NCBI GenBank assembly: GCA_046233115.1
Contig: JBJXHM010000001.1
Coordinates: 558,001-622,000, forward strand
Length of the DNA stretch: 64,000 nucleotides
Origin: JACOMY01 sp046233115
GTDB taxonomy: Bacteria > Pseudomonadota > Alphaproteobacteria > Kiloniellales > JACOMY01
Reading direction: 5' to 3'
A program made the position numbers and the translations under genes. Below are positions 8,401 to 16,221 of this stretch, piece after piece. Below the pieces are notes generated by a model. It had not been told where the DNA came from and made no database searches. It saw only the letters and a program-made list of their open reading frames with translations. Each line of letters begins with the position of its first letter. Position 1 is the first letter of the stretch.

Positions 8401-8420
8401 GTTCCGGTGATTGACGCCAT
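5409..8420 (-). CDS. Giant RTX repeat protein 1 with 9+10 supra-repeats
   Basis: This 1003-residue acidic, Asp/Gly-rich protein is built almost wholly of hemolysin-type calcium-binding (RTX) units GGxGxDxUx. Residues 1-59 hold ordinary nonapeptides. Residues 60 to about 594 alternate 9- and 10-residue units (about 28 pairs). More nonapeptides follow, then a C-terminal region of about 300 residues with NDTFIIDT, VIRDFDG, GEDKLVFA and a terminal DFVWL, which is shared with three other RTX proteins here. It has no Sec signal, so C-terminal type I secretion is inferred. ATG 8420 has AGAGGAAA upstream. There is no recognisable enzymatic domain; an extracellular calcium-binding, adhesin or matrix role is likely, but its function is unknown. 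Confidence 0.9.
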   Translation of the reverse strand: MASITGTNGPDSLQGTNGNDVIYGLDGNDSLFGLSGLDRLFGASGSDTLVGDAGDDTLYGGSGSDNSLLGDGSGSGNDLIFGGPGNDQSLNGGSGDDLIYGGDGTESGLIGSAGKDRVDGGSGVDSLLYGGDGVDTVVGGSGADTWLFGGPGDDTVLGGDGNDSSLLGDNGDDTLFGGRGDDATLLGATGNDLVYGRIGNDTSLFGGSGDDQIIAGPGDDATLVGGRGQDILIGESGADRLLYGGGENDTIAGGSGDDSLLFGEGGDDTLFGSGGNDAGLAGLDGKDALYGRAGNDSSLWGGDGDDRIFGGADDDRSLLGGSGSDLLQGDTGYDFWLFGNSGSDTLDGGDGHDRAFFGGDQDDSIYGAAGDDGFVFGGSGDDRLAGRGGKDDEFYGGEGSDLLYGGAQDDESFFGDSGADSLFGDDGSDYRFFGGEGDDRVYGGSGYDSSLYGDSGNDLVAGGSGTDSHLLGEDGNDSVWGGNGYNRDLYGGSGNDVLVGGSDLDTRLYGDSGDDTIFGGDSFDANLVGLKGDDTIYGGSVVDSFLLGLSGADRIFGDSGGDGFLAGGSGDDRVYGGDGDDVILRGDEGDDSAWGGRGKDRLYGGSGSDRLRGDGGSDLAYGASGKDTLFGGTSSDTLYGGDGNDQIVGGTGSDTLFGGGSRDRLNGASGSDTAYGGANNDTFIIDTKSDRVFDGSGEGSDVLRSDAGDYSLGTSSEVIIERINLNTAAGAAKMAGNDNDDLIVGNSFANTLVGRSGDDRLNSRGGTNTLTGGSGDDTFIVTTSADLVREFGGQGTDLVRAESDFTLPDGGGAAFVENLRLQGGFGNTDGTGNRLDNTVEGNTGDNDLRGLDGSDSLLGEDGDDRLFGGTGDDRLEGGSGADLILLETGDQAFGGSGQDSFRFNGDPLGASGSGGPVIRDFDGVSVNGANGEDKLVFAAGLEVGSFAYIGAAAFSGGGNSEARYDGPRQIQVDQDGDGKVDQAFLVDGVTAANLLTSTDFVWL
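6638..8243 (-). repeat. 57-bp supra-repeat tract (9+10-residue RTX pairs) in RTX protein 1
   Basis: About 28 consecutive pairs of one 9-residue unit (GGxGxDxUx) and one 10-residue unit (GGxGxDxxUx) occur in register, covering residues 60 to about 594. The pairs are degenerate in DNA and protein, so this is an old coding repeat rather than a recent microsatellite. Only the first pair is irregular, with a 12-residue unit containing GDGSGSGND. Confidence 0.85.
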
Positions 8421-8953
8421 CGTCGGGTTTCCTCTTCCCTGCTGTTGTCTTTCTCGTCCTGCTCGAAACTCTTAGGTATCGGTCGAAACGTATTGTTACC
8501 GGTGGACACCGTCCTGTCGCGCCGGGCGTCGCTATTGATGTAGCGGAACGCTGCAGCCGTTTGTCTGCGGTCAAGGCTAACAGGCTGTCGTCCGGTTGCG
8601 AAGGGCGGCGCGTTCCAACCGGATGCAGCCTTCACCGAGACTTGATTGAAACTGCGGATGATGCCGCTCTCACGAATGCTCTGGCATCGTCTGCGACAGA
8701 TCCTATGACCTGAGCAGCAGCGATGCGATTTGCCGTGCCTTGGCGGTGGGGCTCTCCATTCTCCGCAACCGTGCCAAACCGCTTAGAGCAGATAACGCTA
8801 ACGTTTGATCTCGGACCGGCGCCACCCGGTCGACTCTTTCGCTCAGTTTGATTATTATCCCTTCCGAACGAACAGTATCAACCCGGCCGTTTAACGAGGT
8901 TGTGCCTGACGACACACGCGCCCAAATTGAAGAGACGAAAGTACATACAATAG
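8421..8953. other. Intergenic region between two divergent RTX genes
   Basis: This 533-bp stretch has no convincing gene. It is less GC-rich than its flanks, especially 8840-8890, and should hold the promoters of both RTX genes. No clear -35/-10 pair, operator or terminator stands out by eye. A short leftward open frame at 8703-8960 is not supported by any family. Confidence 0.5.
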
Positions 8954-11935
8954 ATGGCACTCTACATCGGTCTAACCGGCAATGATACCTTGGTCGGCGC
9001 CTCCGGAGACGATTCCATATTTGGTGAGATGGGGGCCGACAAGCTTTCAGGTCTCACCGGGACAGACATGATCTATGGAGGGTCGGGTAATGACCGCTCG
9101 CTCTTCGGCGGCGATGGCGACGACCGGATCCATGGCGACAGCGGGATCGACATCGGCCTGGACGGGGGCAGTGGCAACGACCGGATCTATAGCGGCGGCG
9201 ACCGAGAGAGCGATAGCCTGATCTTCGGTGGTCAAGGCGTCGATCGCATCTACGGCGACATCGACCGTTCGCTCTTTGGCGGTCCGGGCAATGACACGCT
9301 GCTCGCCAGTACCTACAACTCTCGCCTCCTCTTCGGGGGCTCGGGCGACGACACCGTCGGGGGCTTTGCCCAGGTCTACGGTGGCACCGGCGACGACGTC
9401 ATTCGGGCGACCAGCACGCTGTTCGGAGGGGATGGCAACGACCTGATCGAGGGACGCACCGGACTGACCTTTGAGATCGCCGGGCGCCCGGTTCGACTCT
9501 ACGGCGGCACCGGCAGAGACACGATCGTCTCTGAGCACTATTCCTTCGATTCCGTCTTCGGCGGTCAGTCCCGGGACACGATCTATGGAGGCCGCTCCCT
9601 GGATCGCAGCATTTTCGGCGGGAGTGCAAGCGATCGCATCGATACGAACAGTGGAAACGACAGCTACCTGTACGGCGATCAAGGCAATGACGTGATCTTC
9701 GCCGGGGCGGGCGATGACGCAGACATCCAAGGTGACGATGGGTCCGACCGGCTCTATGGCGGTGCCGGCGACGACTCCAGTTTTGTCGGCGGAATCGGCC
9801 ATGATCGCATGTTCGGCGGCGACGGTGTCGATCGCCGCTTTTGGGGTGGCAGTGGGCAGGATCGCTTCTACGGTGGGGCCGGGTACGACGCCTTTTTCTA
9901 TGCCGGAAGCGGGGACGACAGCGTTTTCGGTGGATCCGGAGCCGAAGGCATTGTTGAGCTGGGCGCGGGCGATGACAGCTTCTACGCCGGCAGCGGATTT
10001 GCCTTCTACGTTTTCGGTCAGGATGGCGACGATCTCTTGGTGACCGGGGACGGCAACGACAACTACATCAGTGGCGGCCGCGGCAACGACACGATCTTCG
10101 GAGAGCGAGGATCGGAGTTCTTTGTCTACGGGGGAAGCGGTCTGGATCGTATCTATGGAGCCCAGGGACACGATCGCCGTCTCTATGGACGAAGCGGTGC
10201 CGACCGGCTCTTCGGCGATGGCGGCAAAGACAGCCTCCTCTTCGGCGGCGATGGTACCGACCGCCTCTATGGAGGCTTCGGCGGCGACGAAAGCTTTTTC
10301 GGTGGGGACGGCCGCGACCTGATCTTCGGCGGTAGCGGCAGCGATAGCGCGCTCTTCGGCGGCCTCGGTGATGACGCCGTCTTCGGCGGTCATGGTGGCG
10401 ATCGCCTTTATGGCGACTCCGCGGCCGACTATCTCTCCGGCGGAAGCGACAGTGATCGGCTGAGCGGCGGGTCCGGCAGCGACACCTTGTTCGGCGACGA
10501 GGGCGTTGACAGGGCTTGGGGCGGTGCCGGCGACGATACCCTGAGAGGCCGGGCCGGCGACGACAGCCAGCTCTTTGGCGACGGCGGCCTCGATCGGATC
10601 TACGGTGATCAAGGAAACGACCACCACCTCTTTGGGGGAAGCGGTGAAGACCGCGTTTTCGGCGACCGCGGCAGGGACAGTTTTCTCTACGGTGGGGATG
10701 GCGGCGACTGGATCTATGGAGGTCTCGGCGGAGATGCCGGACTCTTCGGCGGAGCCGGGACCGACTCGATCTTGGGCGGCAGCGGCAGCGATACCTCGCT
10801 TTTCGGCGGAAACGGCCTCGACCTGATCTGGGGCGGGCATGGCGGCGACAGGCTCTACGGCGATTCCGGAGGGGATTACCTCGGCGGCGGCAGTGCCACC
10901 GATCGTCTTTTCGGTGGTTCGGGTAGCGATTTGCTGATTGGGGGTCAGGGGGCGGACACGGCCTGGGGCGGTCTTGGAAACGACACCTTCTTCGTAGAGC
11001 AGAGCGTCGATGTCGTGATCGAAACCGCAGGGGGCGGCGCGGCCGACCTGGTGATTTCCGCGCTGCCGGCCTACACCTTGGGTTCCGGCCCGCTGGATCA
11101 CGTCGAGAATGCGCAGCTTCTGCTGGTCCAGGCTCCGGGTAAGCTGCGCGGCAACCAACTCGACAACAGCCTGACCGGCTTCAGGGCCGACGACACGCTG
11201 CAGGGCTTCAGTGGCAACGATGTCCTGAACGGCCGGAGCGGCAGCGACACCATGGCCGGGTGGAGCGGGGACGACACCTTCCTGGTCGATACTACTGGCG
11301 ACCGGGTGCGCGAGTTCTCCGGCCGCGGCGACGACATGATCCAGGCCTCGATCGACTACACCCTGCCCAGCGGGACGAGCGACGCCTTCATCGAAGACCT
11401 GCGCCTGCTTGCCGATTTCGGCAACCTGAACGGCGCCGGCAACAGCCTGGACAACACCCTTTTCGGAAACAGCGGCGACAACCGCCTCTCAGGCCTGCAG
11501 GGCATGGACAGCCTGTTCGGCAGTGCCGGGGACGATCGCCTGTTCGGCGGCCAAGACCGGGACTGGCTCTACGGCGGCCAGGGCGCGGACACGCTGCGCG
11601 TGGGCAAGGACGACCGGCTGGTCGGTGGGGCCGATCAGGACTGGTTTCTCTTCGGCGCCAACCTGGGCCCCGGCGATCAACGCATCCTCGATTTCAGGGG
11701 CAGCAACCAGGGCGGCCAGGACAAGCTGGTCTTCAAGACCGGCCTGGAGGTCGGCGTCTTCGACTACATCGGCGGGTCCAGCTTCACCGGATCGGGCAAC
11801 AGCCAGGCCCGCTACGCCGGCGGCCAGACGGTGGAGATCGACCAGAACGGTGACGGCGGTGCCGACATCGTCATCAGCGTGTCTGGCATCAACGGCGCCT
11901 TCAACCTCAACGACGGGGATTTCCTCTGGTTGTGA
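8954..11935 (+). CDS. Giant RTX repeat protein 2 with 9+10 supra-repeats
   Basis: This 993-residue RTX protein is divergent from RTX protein 1. After an irregular N-terminal third with broken units, residues 241-477 and several later stretches alternate 9- and 10-residue units. Two blocks of 120 codons (10187-10546 and 10634-10993) are unit-for-unit duplicates. The C-terminal 330 residues carry NDTFFVEQ, GDDTFLVDT, a FIEDLRL segment, QDKLVFKTGLEVG and the terminal DFLWL shared with RTX 1, 3 and 5, probably a type I secretion signal. The start is ATG 8954 with only a weak GA-rich ribosome site. Calcium binding is inferred from the family; the biological role is unknown. Confidence 0.9.
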   Translation: MALYIGLTGNDTLVGASGDDSIFGEMGADKLSGLTGTDMIYGGSGNDRSLFGGDGDDRIHGDSGIDIGLDGGSGNDRIYSGGDRESDSLIFGGQGVDRIYGDIDRSLFGGPGNDTLLASTYNSRLLFGGSGDDTVGGFAQVYGGTGDDVIRATSTLFGGDGNDLIEGRTGLTFEIAGRPVRLYGGTGRDTIVSEHYSFDSVFGGQSRDTIYGGRSLDRSIFGGSASDRIDTNSGNDSYLYGDQGNDVIFAGAGDDADIQGDDGSDRLYGGAGDDSSFVGGIGHDRMFGGDGVDRRFWGGSGQDRFYGGAGYDAFFYAGSGDDSVFGGSGAEGIVELGAGDDSFYAGSGFAFYVFGQDGDDLLVTGDGNDNYISGGRGNDTIFGERGSEFFVYGGSGLDRIYGAQGHDRRLYGRSGADRLFGDGGKDSLLFGGDGTDRLYGGFGGDESFFGGDGRDLIFGGSGSDSALFGGLGDDAVFGGHGGDRLYGDSAADYLSGGSDSDRLSGGSGSDTLFGDEGVDRAWGGAGDDTLRGRAGDDSQLFGDGGLDRIYGDQGNDHHLFGGSGEDRVFGDRGRDSFLYGGDGGDWIYGGLGGDAGLFGGAGTDSILGGSGSDTSLFGGNGLDLIWGGHGGDRLYGDSGGDYLGGGSATDRLFGGSGSDLLIGGQGADTAWGGLGNDTFFVEQSVDVVIETAGGGAADLVISALPAYTLGSGPLDHVENAQLLLVQAPGKLRGNQLDNSLTGFRADDTLQGFSGNDVLNGRSGSDTMAGWSGDDTFLVDTTGDRVREFSGRGDDMIQASIDYTLPSGTSDAFIEDLRLLADFGNLNGAGNSLDNTLFGNSGDNRLSGLQGMDSLFGSAGDDRLFGGQDRDWLYGGQGADTLRVGKDDRLVGGADQDWFLFGANLGPGDQRILDFRGSNQGGQDKLVFKTGLEVGVFDYIGGSSFTGSGNSQARYAGGQTVEIDQNGDGGADIVISVSGINGAFNLNDGDFLWL
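9674..10384 (+). repeat. 57-bp supra-repeat tract in RTX protein 2
   Basis: From residue 241 to 477, units of 9 and 10 residues alternate without a register break (for example GDQGNDVIF then AGAGDDADIQ). Some 10-residue units have lost the Asp (AEGIVE, FAFYVF), yet their length is kept, which suggests that unit length is under selection independently of calcium ligands. Confidence 0.8.
10187..10993 (+). repeat. 120-codon internal duplication in RTX protein 2
   Basis: Copies at 10187-10546 and 10634-10993 are each 360 bp and contain the same order of thirteen RTX units, including the same switch from alternating 9/10 to nonapeptides after GGHGGDRLYGDS. The copies are offset by 447 bp and have diverged at many codons. 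Confidence 0.75.
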
Positions 11936-12280
11936 TGGGGCCATCGTCGGCTTTGCATGCCGGGCCTTCTCTGCAAAGAGGAGTCATACCACTGCGCTGA
12001 AAACCACCGAGGCCCTATAGCGGGCAGAGCCCTGGTCGGATCGGTGGGCGGCGAAGAGCGCTTTGTCATTCGGATCGCCGGCAGCGCAGGGACCGCCAAC
12101 CAGAGGTGATCTCATCAGCCCCTTAGCCCGCGAGCTGCAGTTCCCTGCCTTATCTAATTATTTCTCCATATCAATGATTTGAAAGACCCTAGGGCGCGTT
12201 GCGCTCGTCTGGAATCGGTGCGGTCTGGTTCCGCAAAAACGCAACACGCTCCAATGGTGGGGAGGGAGGGGGGCGCCGCC

Positions 12281-12394
12281 GGGGCCGCCGTTGAGCGACT
12301 GACCGCCCCCCGGGCCGCCGAAGATCAGGCGTTCCCCCAGCCCGACCCATCAACCGGCAGGCTGTCCGGGCCGTTGGTACCGGTGATTGACGCC
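12281..12394 (-). pseudogene. Decayed fragment of the 5' end of RTX gene 1
   Basis: The stretch reads almost base for base like two separated parts of the start of RTX gene 1: 12281-12360 matches about 8140-8215, and 12361-12394 matches about 8387-8417. The matching words include GTTGAGCGACTGA, GGGCCGCCGAAGATCAGG and GGTGATTGACGCC. The intervening 170 bp are deleted, as is the start codon. Frame is lost by small indels. It is therefore a remnant of a third copy next to RTX 2, or a partial duplication of RTX 1. Confidence 0.75.
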
Positions 12395-12638
12395 CTGTCT
12401 TTCTGTCCCCCTTCTGCTGAGGGGCCTGTTGCGCGGGGCGAGGCTGGTTGTTCTTTCCGGGGGAGACGACACACGCTGCTGCCAGAGGCTGGCGGTCCCA
12501 ATTCCTGCTGGGTAAACCCTCGACTCCGTCGTGCCGGGCGTAGCCCAGAGGCGAGGCGGCCTAAGCAGTGGCTGAATGGGAAAATGCTGGCAGCTTGTGA
12601 AGGGCGGTGTATTCAATTTACTATATATTTCAAAGTCG

Positions 12639-12688
12639 TAGAGCAGGGCTCAGACAGCAAATCGTCTCGATTTGACGTCATTCTACTC
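12639..12688. repeat. Degenerate REP-like palindrome
   Basis: It begins TAGAGCAGGG and has an inner perfect palindrome CAAATC/GATTTG (12658-12674). It matches the better preserved element at 48648-48699 in flank (TTTCAAAG.CGTAGAGCAGG) and layout. The inner stem differs in sequence from that copy but stays self-complementary, which suggests selection on RNA or cruciform structure. Confidence 0.65.
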
Positions 12689-12826
12689 CAATAGTCATCA
12701 GCCAGAGATGAGGGGTGTCCCGAACCGTGGAGTGCGTCGATGGGGGCGGGGACGTTGTTCGGCCGCAAGCGTGCTTTGCTGAAAAAAGGGAGCGATTTGA
12801 GCGATCGGCCCGCCCACTATTTATTT

Positions 12827-15397
12827 TTATAGCCAGAGGAAGTCAGTCGCGGTCAGCAGGTTGGCCGCGGTGACGCCATCGACCAGGAAGGCCTGGTCGG
12901 CCACGCCGTCGCCGTCCTGATCGACCTGGACCTGGCGCGCTCCGTCGAAGCGCGCCTCGGAGTTGCCACCGCTGGAGAAGGCCGCCGCTCCGATGTAGGC
13001 GAAGCTGCCGACCTCCAGCCCGGTGGCGAAGACCAGCTTGTCCTCACCGTTGCCGGCATTGGCCGAGACACCATCGAAGTCGCGGATGACCGGGCCGCCG
13101 GAGCCGGCATCGCCCAGGCTGCTGCCGTCGAACAGGAAGTCGTCCGCCCCCGACCCGCCGAAGGCCCGGTCGCCCGCGTTCATCGCCAGGGTGTCTGCTC
13201 CGCTGCCGCCCTCCAGACGGTCGTCGCCGACGCCGCCCTCCAGGCTATCGTCGCCCAGCTTGCCCTCGATCCGATCGTCGCCACCGAGACCGCGCAGCTG
13301 GTTGCTGCCGCTGTTGCCCTCGATCGTGTTGTCCAGTGCATTGCCGGCCCCGTCGATGTGGCCCTTGCCGCCCTGCATGCGCAGGTTCTCGATGAAGGCT
13401 GTCGCCGAGAGGCCCGGCAGCGTGAAGTCGCTCTCCGCACGCACCAGGTCCGTTCCCTCGCCCGCCAGCTCGATCAGCAGCTCACTTTGGGTATCGACCA
13501 CGAAGGTGTCGTCGCCGGAGCCGCCGGCCTGGGTGTCGCCCGCTTGCCGGCCGTTCAGGATGTCGGCGCCGCTGTTGCCGCGCAGCAGATTGGCGAAGGA
13601 GTTGCCGACCAGGGTGTTGTCGTGCTGGTTGCCGAACAGGCCGCCGGCGCCGGCCGCCCGGTTGACGTTGGCTCGCTCGAGAAAGCCCTCCGCGCCGCCG
13701 TCCAGGGTGTAGGCCTGCGCATCGGAACGGATCACGTCCTCGAAGCCGCCCGCGGCGGTCTCGCGCACCACGTCGCTGGCGGTGTCGACGATGAAAGTGT
13801 CGTTGGCGCGCCCGCCCGCGGCTGTGTCCACCCCCGACCCACCGTTCAGCCGGTCGCTGCCGATCCCGGCGTAGAGCAGATCCGTTCCTGACCCGCCGCC
13901 CAGACGATCGTTGCCATCTGCGCCGTAGGCCTTGTCGTCGCCCTCCGCCCCGAAGAGGGTGTCCCGGCCGCTCGCGCCATAGAGCAGATCGTCGCCCGCC
14001 TCGCCGCGAACCTGGTCGTCGCCGCTCTCGCCTTGCGCGACGTCGCCACCGCTACCGCCTCTCAGATCGTCGCCGCCCAGTGCAGCAGTAAGGAGGTCGG
14101 AGCCACTGCCGCCGAACAACTGGTCGCTGCCGACCCCGTCCGAGGTCGACTCCGCAAAGGTGTCGTCGCCTGCCTCGCCGTAGAAGCGATCGTCCCCGGA
14201 TCCGCCGTCAGCCGTGTCCTTGCCGCCCCCGCCGTATATCTGGTCCTTGCCATGCTGCCCGTAGAGGCGATCCGCACCGCTGCCGCCGAAGACCCTGTCG
14301 GAGCTGCTTCCGCCACGCAGCCTGTCGTTCCCGGTTTCGCCATAGAGCCTGTCAGGCGAGTCCGAGCCGTAGAGCCGATCGTAGCCCTGCCCGCCGAAAA
14401 GGGTGTCTAAGCCGGTATCCCCCCGGATGAAGTCGTCGGCGGAATCGCCATAGAGCGTATCATCGCCGCTGCCGGCGAAGCCCGCATCGCCACCGGTTCC
14501 GCCAAAGAAGACATCGTTGCCGCCGGCACCAAAGACATCTACCAGGGAGTCGCTGCCGGAACCTCCAAACACGAGGTCGTCGCCTGGACCGCCGAAGGCC
14601 GTGTCCCGCCCGCTGCCGCCGTAGAGCCTGTCGCTGCCCAGCTCACCGGCACTCGAGTCATCGCCGACCTCGCCGAACAGGCTGTCGTCGCCACTTTCGC
14701 CAAAGAGGCTGTCCTTTCCGCCGCCGCCCGAGAGGGTGTCGTTGCCACTGCCGCCAGAGGCGGTGTCGGGGCTGTCCGCGGAGGTACGCTCTTGGAACCG
14801 GTCGTTACCGTCGCCGCCGAGGAAGCGCTCCATCCCACTACCGCCATAGCCGGCATCGTCGCCCTCGCGGCCGCTGAGCAGGTCGTTGCCACTGCCATCG
14901 TGCAAGCGGTCGTCGCCGCTCCCCCCCACCACCAGGTCGCTGCCCAGGTCACCGTAGAGGCTGTCGCTCCCGCTGCCGCCTTGCAGGAGGTCGTCCGAAG
15001 ACCCGCCGTTCAGTCTATCGGCTCCGAGACCGCCGTAGAGATAGTCAATATCGGTAAGGCCCAGAAGGGTGTCCGCCCCCGAATCTCCATAGAGACGATC
15101 ACTGCCAAGGCGGCTGACTATGGTGTCGTTGCCACTGCCGCCAAAGGCCAGATCGTTGCCGGTCTGCACCAAGATGGCAGTGATGGTACTGTCCAGGATG
15201 ATGTCGTCGCCGTCGCCGCCATAGGCGCTGTCGTCGCCGTCACCGCCGTAGAGCCGGTCATCGCCGCTGGCCCCGAATAGAAGGTCGAGCCCGGACACGC
15301 CATGCAGGCTGTCCGCTGCGGAAAGGCCGTAGATCGTGTCCGCGGCGTCGGTGCCGAACAGTGTATTCGCTAGGTTATCGCCAGTAAAGGTAGCCAC
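12827..15397 (-). CDS. RTX repeat protein 3 (canonical nonapeptides, GTG start)
   Basis: This 856-residue RTX protein, unlike the other four in the window, uses ordinary 9-residue units (GGSGSDSLY type) throughout. About 540 repeat residues are interrupted by non-repeat stretches such as DSTITAILVQ and FQERTSADSPDTAS. The C-terminal 300 residues (NDTFIVDTASDVVRETAAGG, VRAESDFTLPG, VIRDFDG, terminal DFLWL) are close to those of RTX 5. The start codon is GTG 15397, supported by GGGAGGTGA 8 bp upstream and by an N-terminus (MATFTGDN...) that aligns with the other RTX proteins. Type I secretion is inferred from the C-terminus; the role is unknown. Confidence 0.88.
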   Translation of the reverse strand: MATFTGDNLANTLFGTDAADTIYGLSAADSLHGVSGLDLLFGASGDDRLYGGDGDDSAYGGDGDDIILDSTITAILVQTGNDLAFGGSGNDTIVSRLGSDRLYGDSGADTLLGLTDIDYLYGGLGADRLNGGSSDDLLQGGSGSDSLYGDLGSDLVVGGSGDDRLHDGSGNDLLSGREGDDAGYGGSGMERFLGGDGNDRFQERTSADSPDTASGGSGNDTLSGGGGKDSLFGESGDDSLFGEVGDDSSAGELGSDRLYGGSGRDTAFGGPGDDLVFGGSGSDSLVDVFGAGGNDVFFGGTGGDAGFAGSGDDTLYGDSADDFIRGDTGLDTLFGGQGYDRLYGSDSPDRLYGETGNDRLRGGSSSDRVFGGSGADRLYGQHGKDQIYGGGGKDTADGGSGDDRFYGEAGDDTFAESTSDGVGSDQLFGGSGSDLLTAALGGDDLRGGSGGDVAQGESGDDQVRGEAGDDLLYGASGRDTLFGAEGDDKAYGADGNDRLGGGSGTDLLYAGIGSDRLNGGSGVDTAAGGRANDTFIVDTASDVVRETAAGGFEDVIRSDAQAYTLDGGAEGFLERANVNRAAGAGGLFGNQHDNTLVGNSFANLLRGNSGADILNGRQAGDTQAGGSGDDTFVVDTQSELLIELAGEGTDLVRAESDFTLPGLSATAFIENLRMQGGKGHIDGAGNALDNTIEGNSGSNQLRGLGGDDRIEGKLGDDSLEGGVGDDRLEGGSGADTLAMNAGDRAFGGSGADDFLFDGSSLGDAGSGGPVIRDFDGVSANAGNGEDKLVFATGLEVGSFAYIGAAAFSSGGNSEARFDGARQVQVDQDGDGVADQAFLVDGVTAANLLTATDFLWL

Positions 15398-15759
15398 GAT
15401 TCCGTCACCTCCCGTGCTTTCCTTTGCGATCTACCCGCTTCCAAGAGCTGACGATAGAGGGCGGACGGCCGGTACTCAACCTAACTCTAGCAGACTGTAC
15501 TGCTTCAGGCTGTGGGTTCTTGAGCCGGGTGGGCCAAGGTGCGTGGGTCTCGATCATATGCGCACAGCAGTGCCGGGTTGTGGCGTGGGGCAAAACGGGT
15601 GAGACCACCGCAAAGAAGATCTTCTTCTTCGTTTCCATTGCGAACAATGGGGCGGAACAGCCTGCGCGGAGCAAGTGAGTTTCGGCGGTCTTTGTGGAGC
15701 CCCTCTCCTCGGGTAGGAGTGAAGCAGTTGAGAGTCTGTTGAGGAAAGGGTGAACGCGG
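15398..15759. other. Intergenic region, no gene seen
   Basis: This 362-bp region lies between the divergent RTX 3 and DUF1622 genes and should contain both promoters. I see only a short palindrome (GAAGATCTTC, 15614-15623) and no convincing gene. Confidence 0.45.
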
Positions 15760-16122
15760 ATGGAACGCTTCCCGGAAATCGTCGAGTACGTGGTCTACGG
15801 CATCGAGAGCTTCGGGGTGCTGGTCATCGTGCTGGGCTGCCTGGCCGGCACCTGGCGGCTGCTGCGCTCGCTGGGTGACCGCGCCATAACCGAAATCTAC
15901 ATGCAGTACCGCCAGGACATCGCCCGTTCGATCCTCCTGGGATTGGAGTTCCTGATCGCCGCCGACGTGATCCGCACGGTGATCGTCGCGCCCAGCCTGG
16001 CCAACGTCGCTGTCCTGGCCTTGATCGTCCTGGTGCGTACTTTCCTCAGCTTCTCGCTGACAATGGAGATCGAAGGTCGTCTGCCATGGCAGCGACGCTC
16101 CGAGGGCGAGAACAGCCAATAG
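15760..16122 (+). CDS. DUF1622 family membrane protein
   Basis: This 120-residue protein has three predicted membrane helices (about residues 8-35, 58-75 and 78-98). The DUF1622 hallmarks are present: FGVLVIVLG, the polar loop YRQDIARSILLGLEFLIAADVIRT, and LIVLVRTFLSFSLTMEIEGRLPW. GAGGAAAGG precedes the ATG. The family is widespread and uncharacterised. It sits alone between RTX 3 and the uspA-slyX pair. Confidence 0.88.
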   Translation: MERFPEIVEYVVYGIESFGVLVIVLGCLAGTWRLLRSLGDRAITEIYMQYRQDIARSILLGLEFLIAADVIRTVIVAPSLANVAVLALIVLVRTFLSFSLTMEIEGRLPWQRRSEGENSQ

Positions 16123-16221
16123 CCCAAGGATCGCGGCATTTGTCTAGGCTCCCTCGGGGTATGCGAAGCGAAGGCCGCTAAGACAGACTTGCGGTGACCG
16201 ATCGCAGACGAGAGGTGCGAC

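Larger units (their letters stand above)
11936..12826. other. Large non-coding region with gene debris and palindromes
   Basis: This 891-bp stretch contains no believable gene. It holds a decayed RTX gene fragment (12281-12394), a REP-like palindrome (12639-12688), an imperfect inverted repeat around 12195-12251 (GCGCGTTGCG against CGCAACACGC), and AT-rich segments at 12150-12180 and 12610-12635. Just left of the RTX 3 stop, on its strand, is a T-rich run (12784-12790) that may take part in termination. Confidence 0.55.

Noticed and set aside
7014..8414. Long rightward open frame (466 codons) opposite RTX 1
   Set aside because: It is a shadow of the repeated GGxGxDxUx codons: its composition is Val/Ala/Glu-rich with a 57-bp period, it has no family features, and the real frame on the other strand is certain.
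5409..8420. Regular 57-bp DNA periodicity that could suggest a CRISPR-like array
   Set aside because: The units are contiguous coding repeats without spacers and are degenerate between copies; no cas genes are present.
8703..8960. Leftward 85-codon frame between the divergent RTX genes
   Set aside because: It covers the start of RTX 2, has no clear ribosome site and does not resemble a known family.
9047..11158. Long leftward open frame (703 codons) opposite RTX 2
   Set aside because: Same cause: a low-complexity shadow of repeat codons, with no signal, motif or plausible ribosome site.
12179..12694. Rightward 171-codon frame in the non-coding region after RTX 2
   Set aside because: It runs antisense through the decayed RTX fragment and a palindrome; composition is not coding-like.
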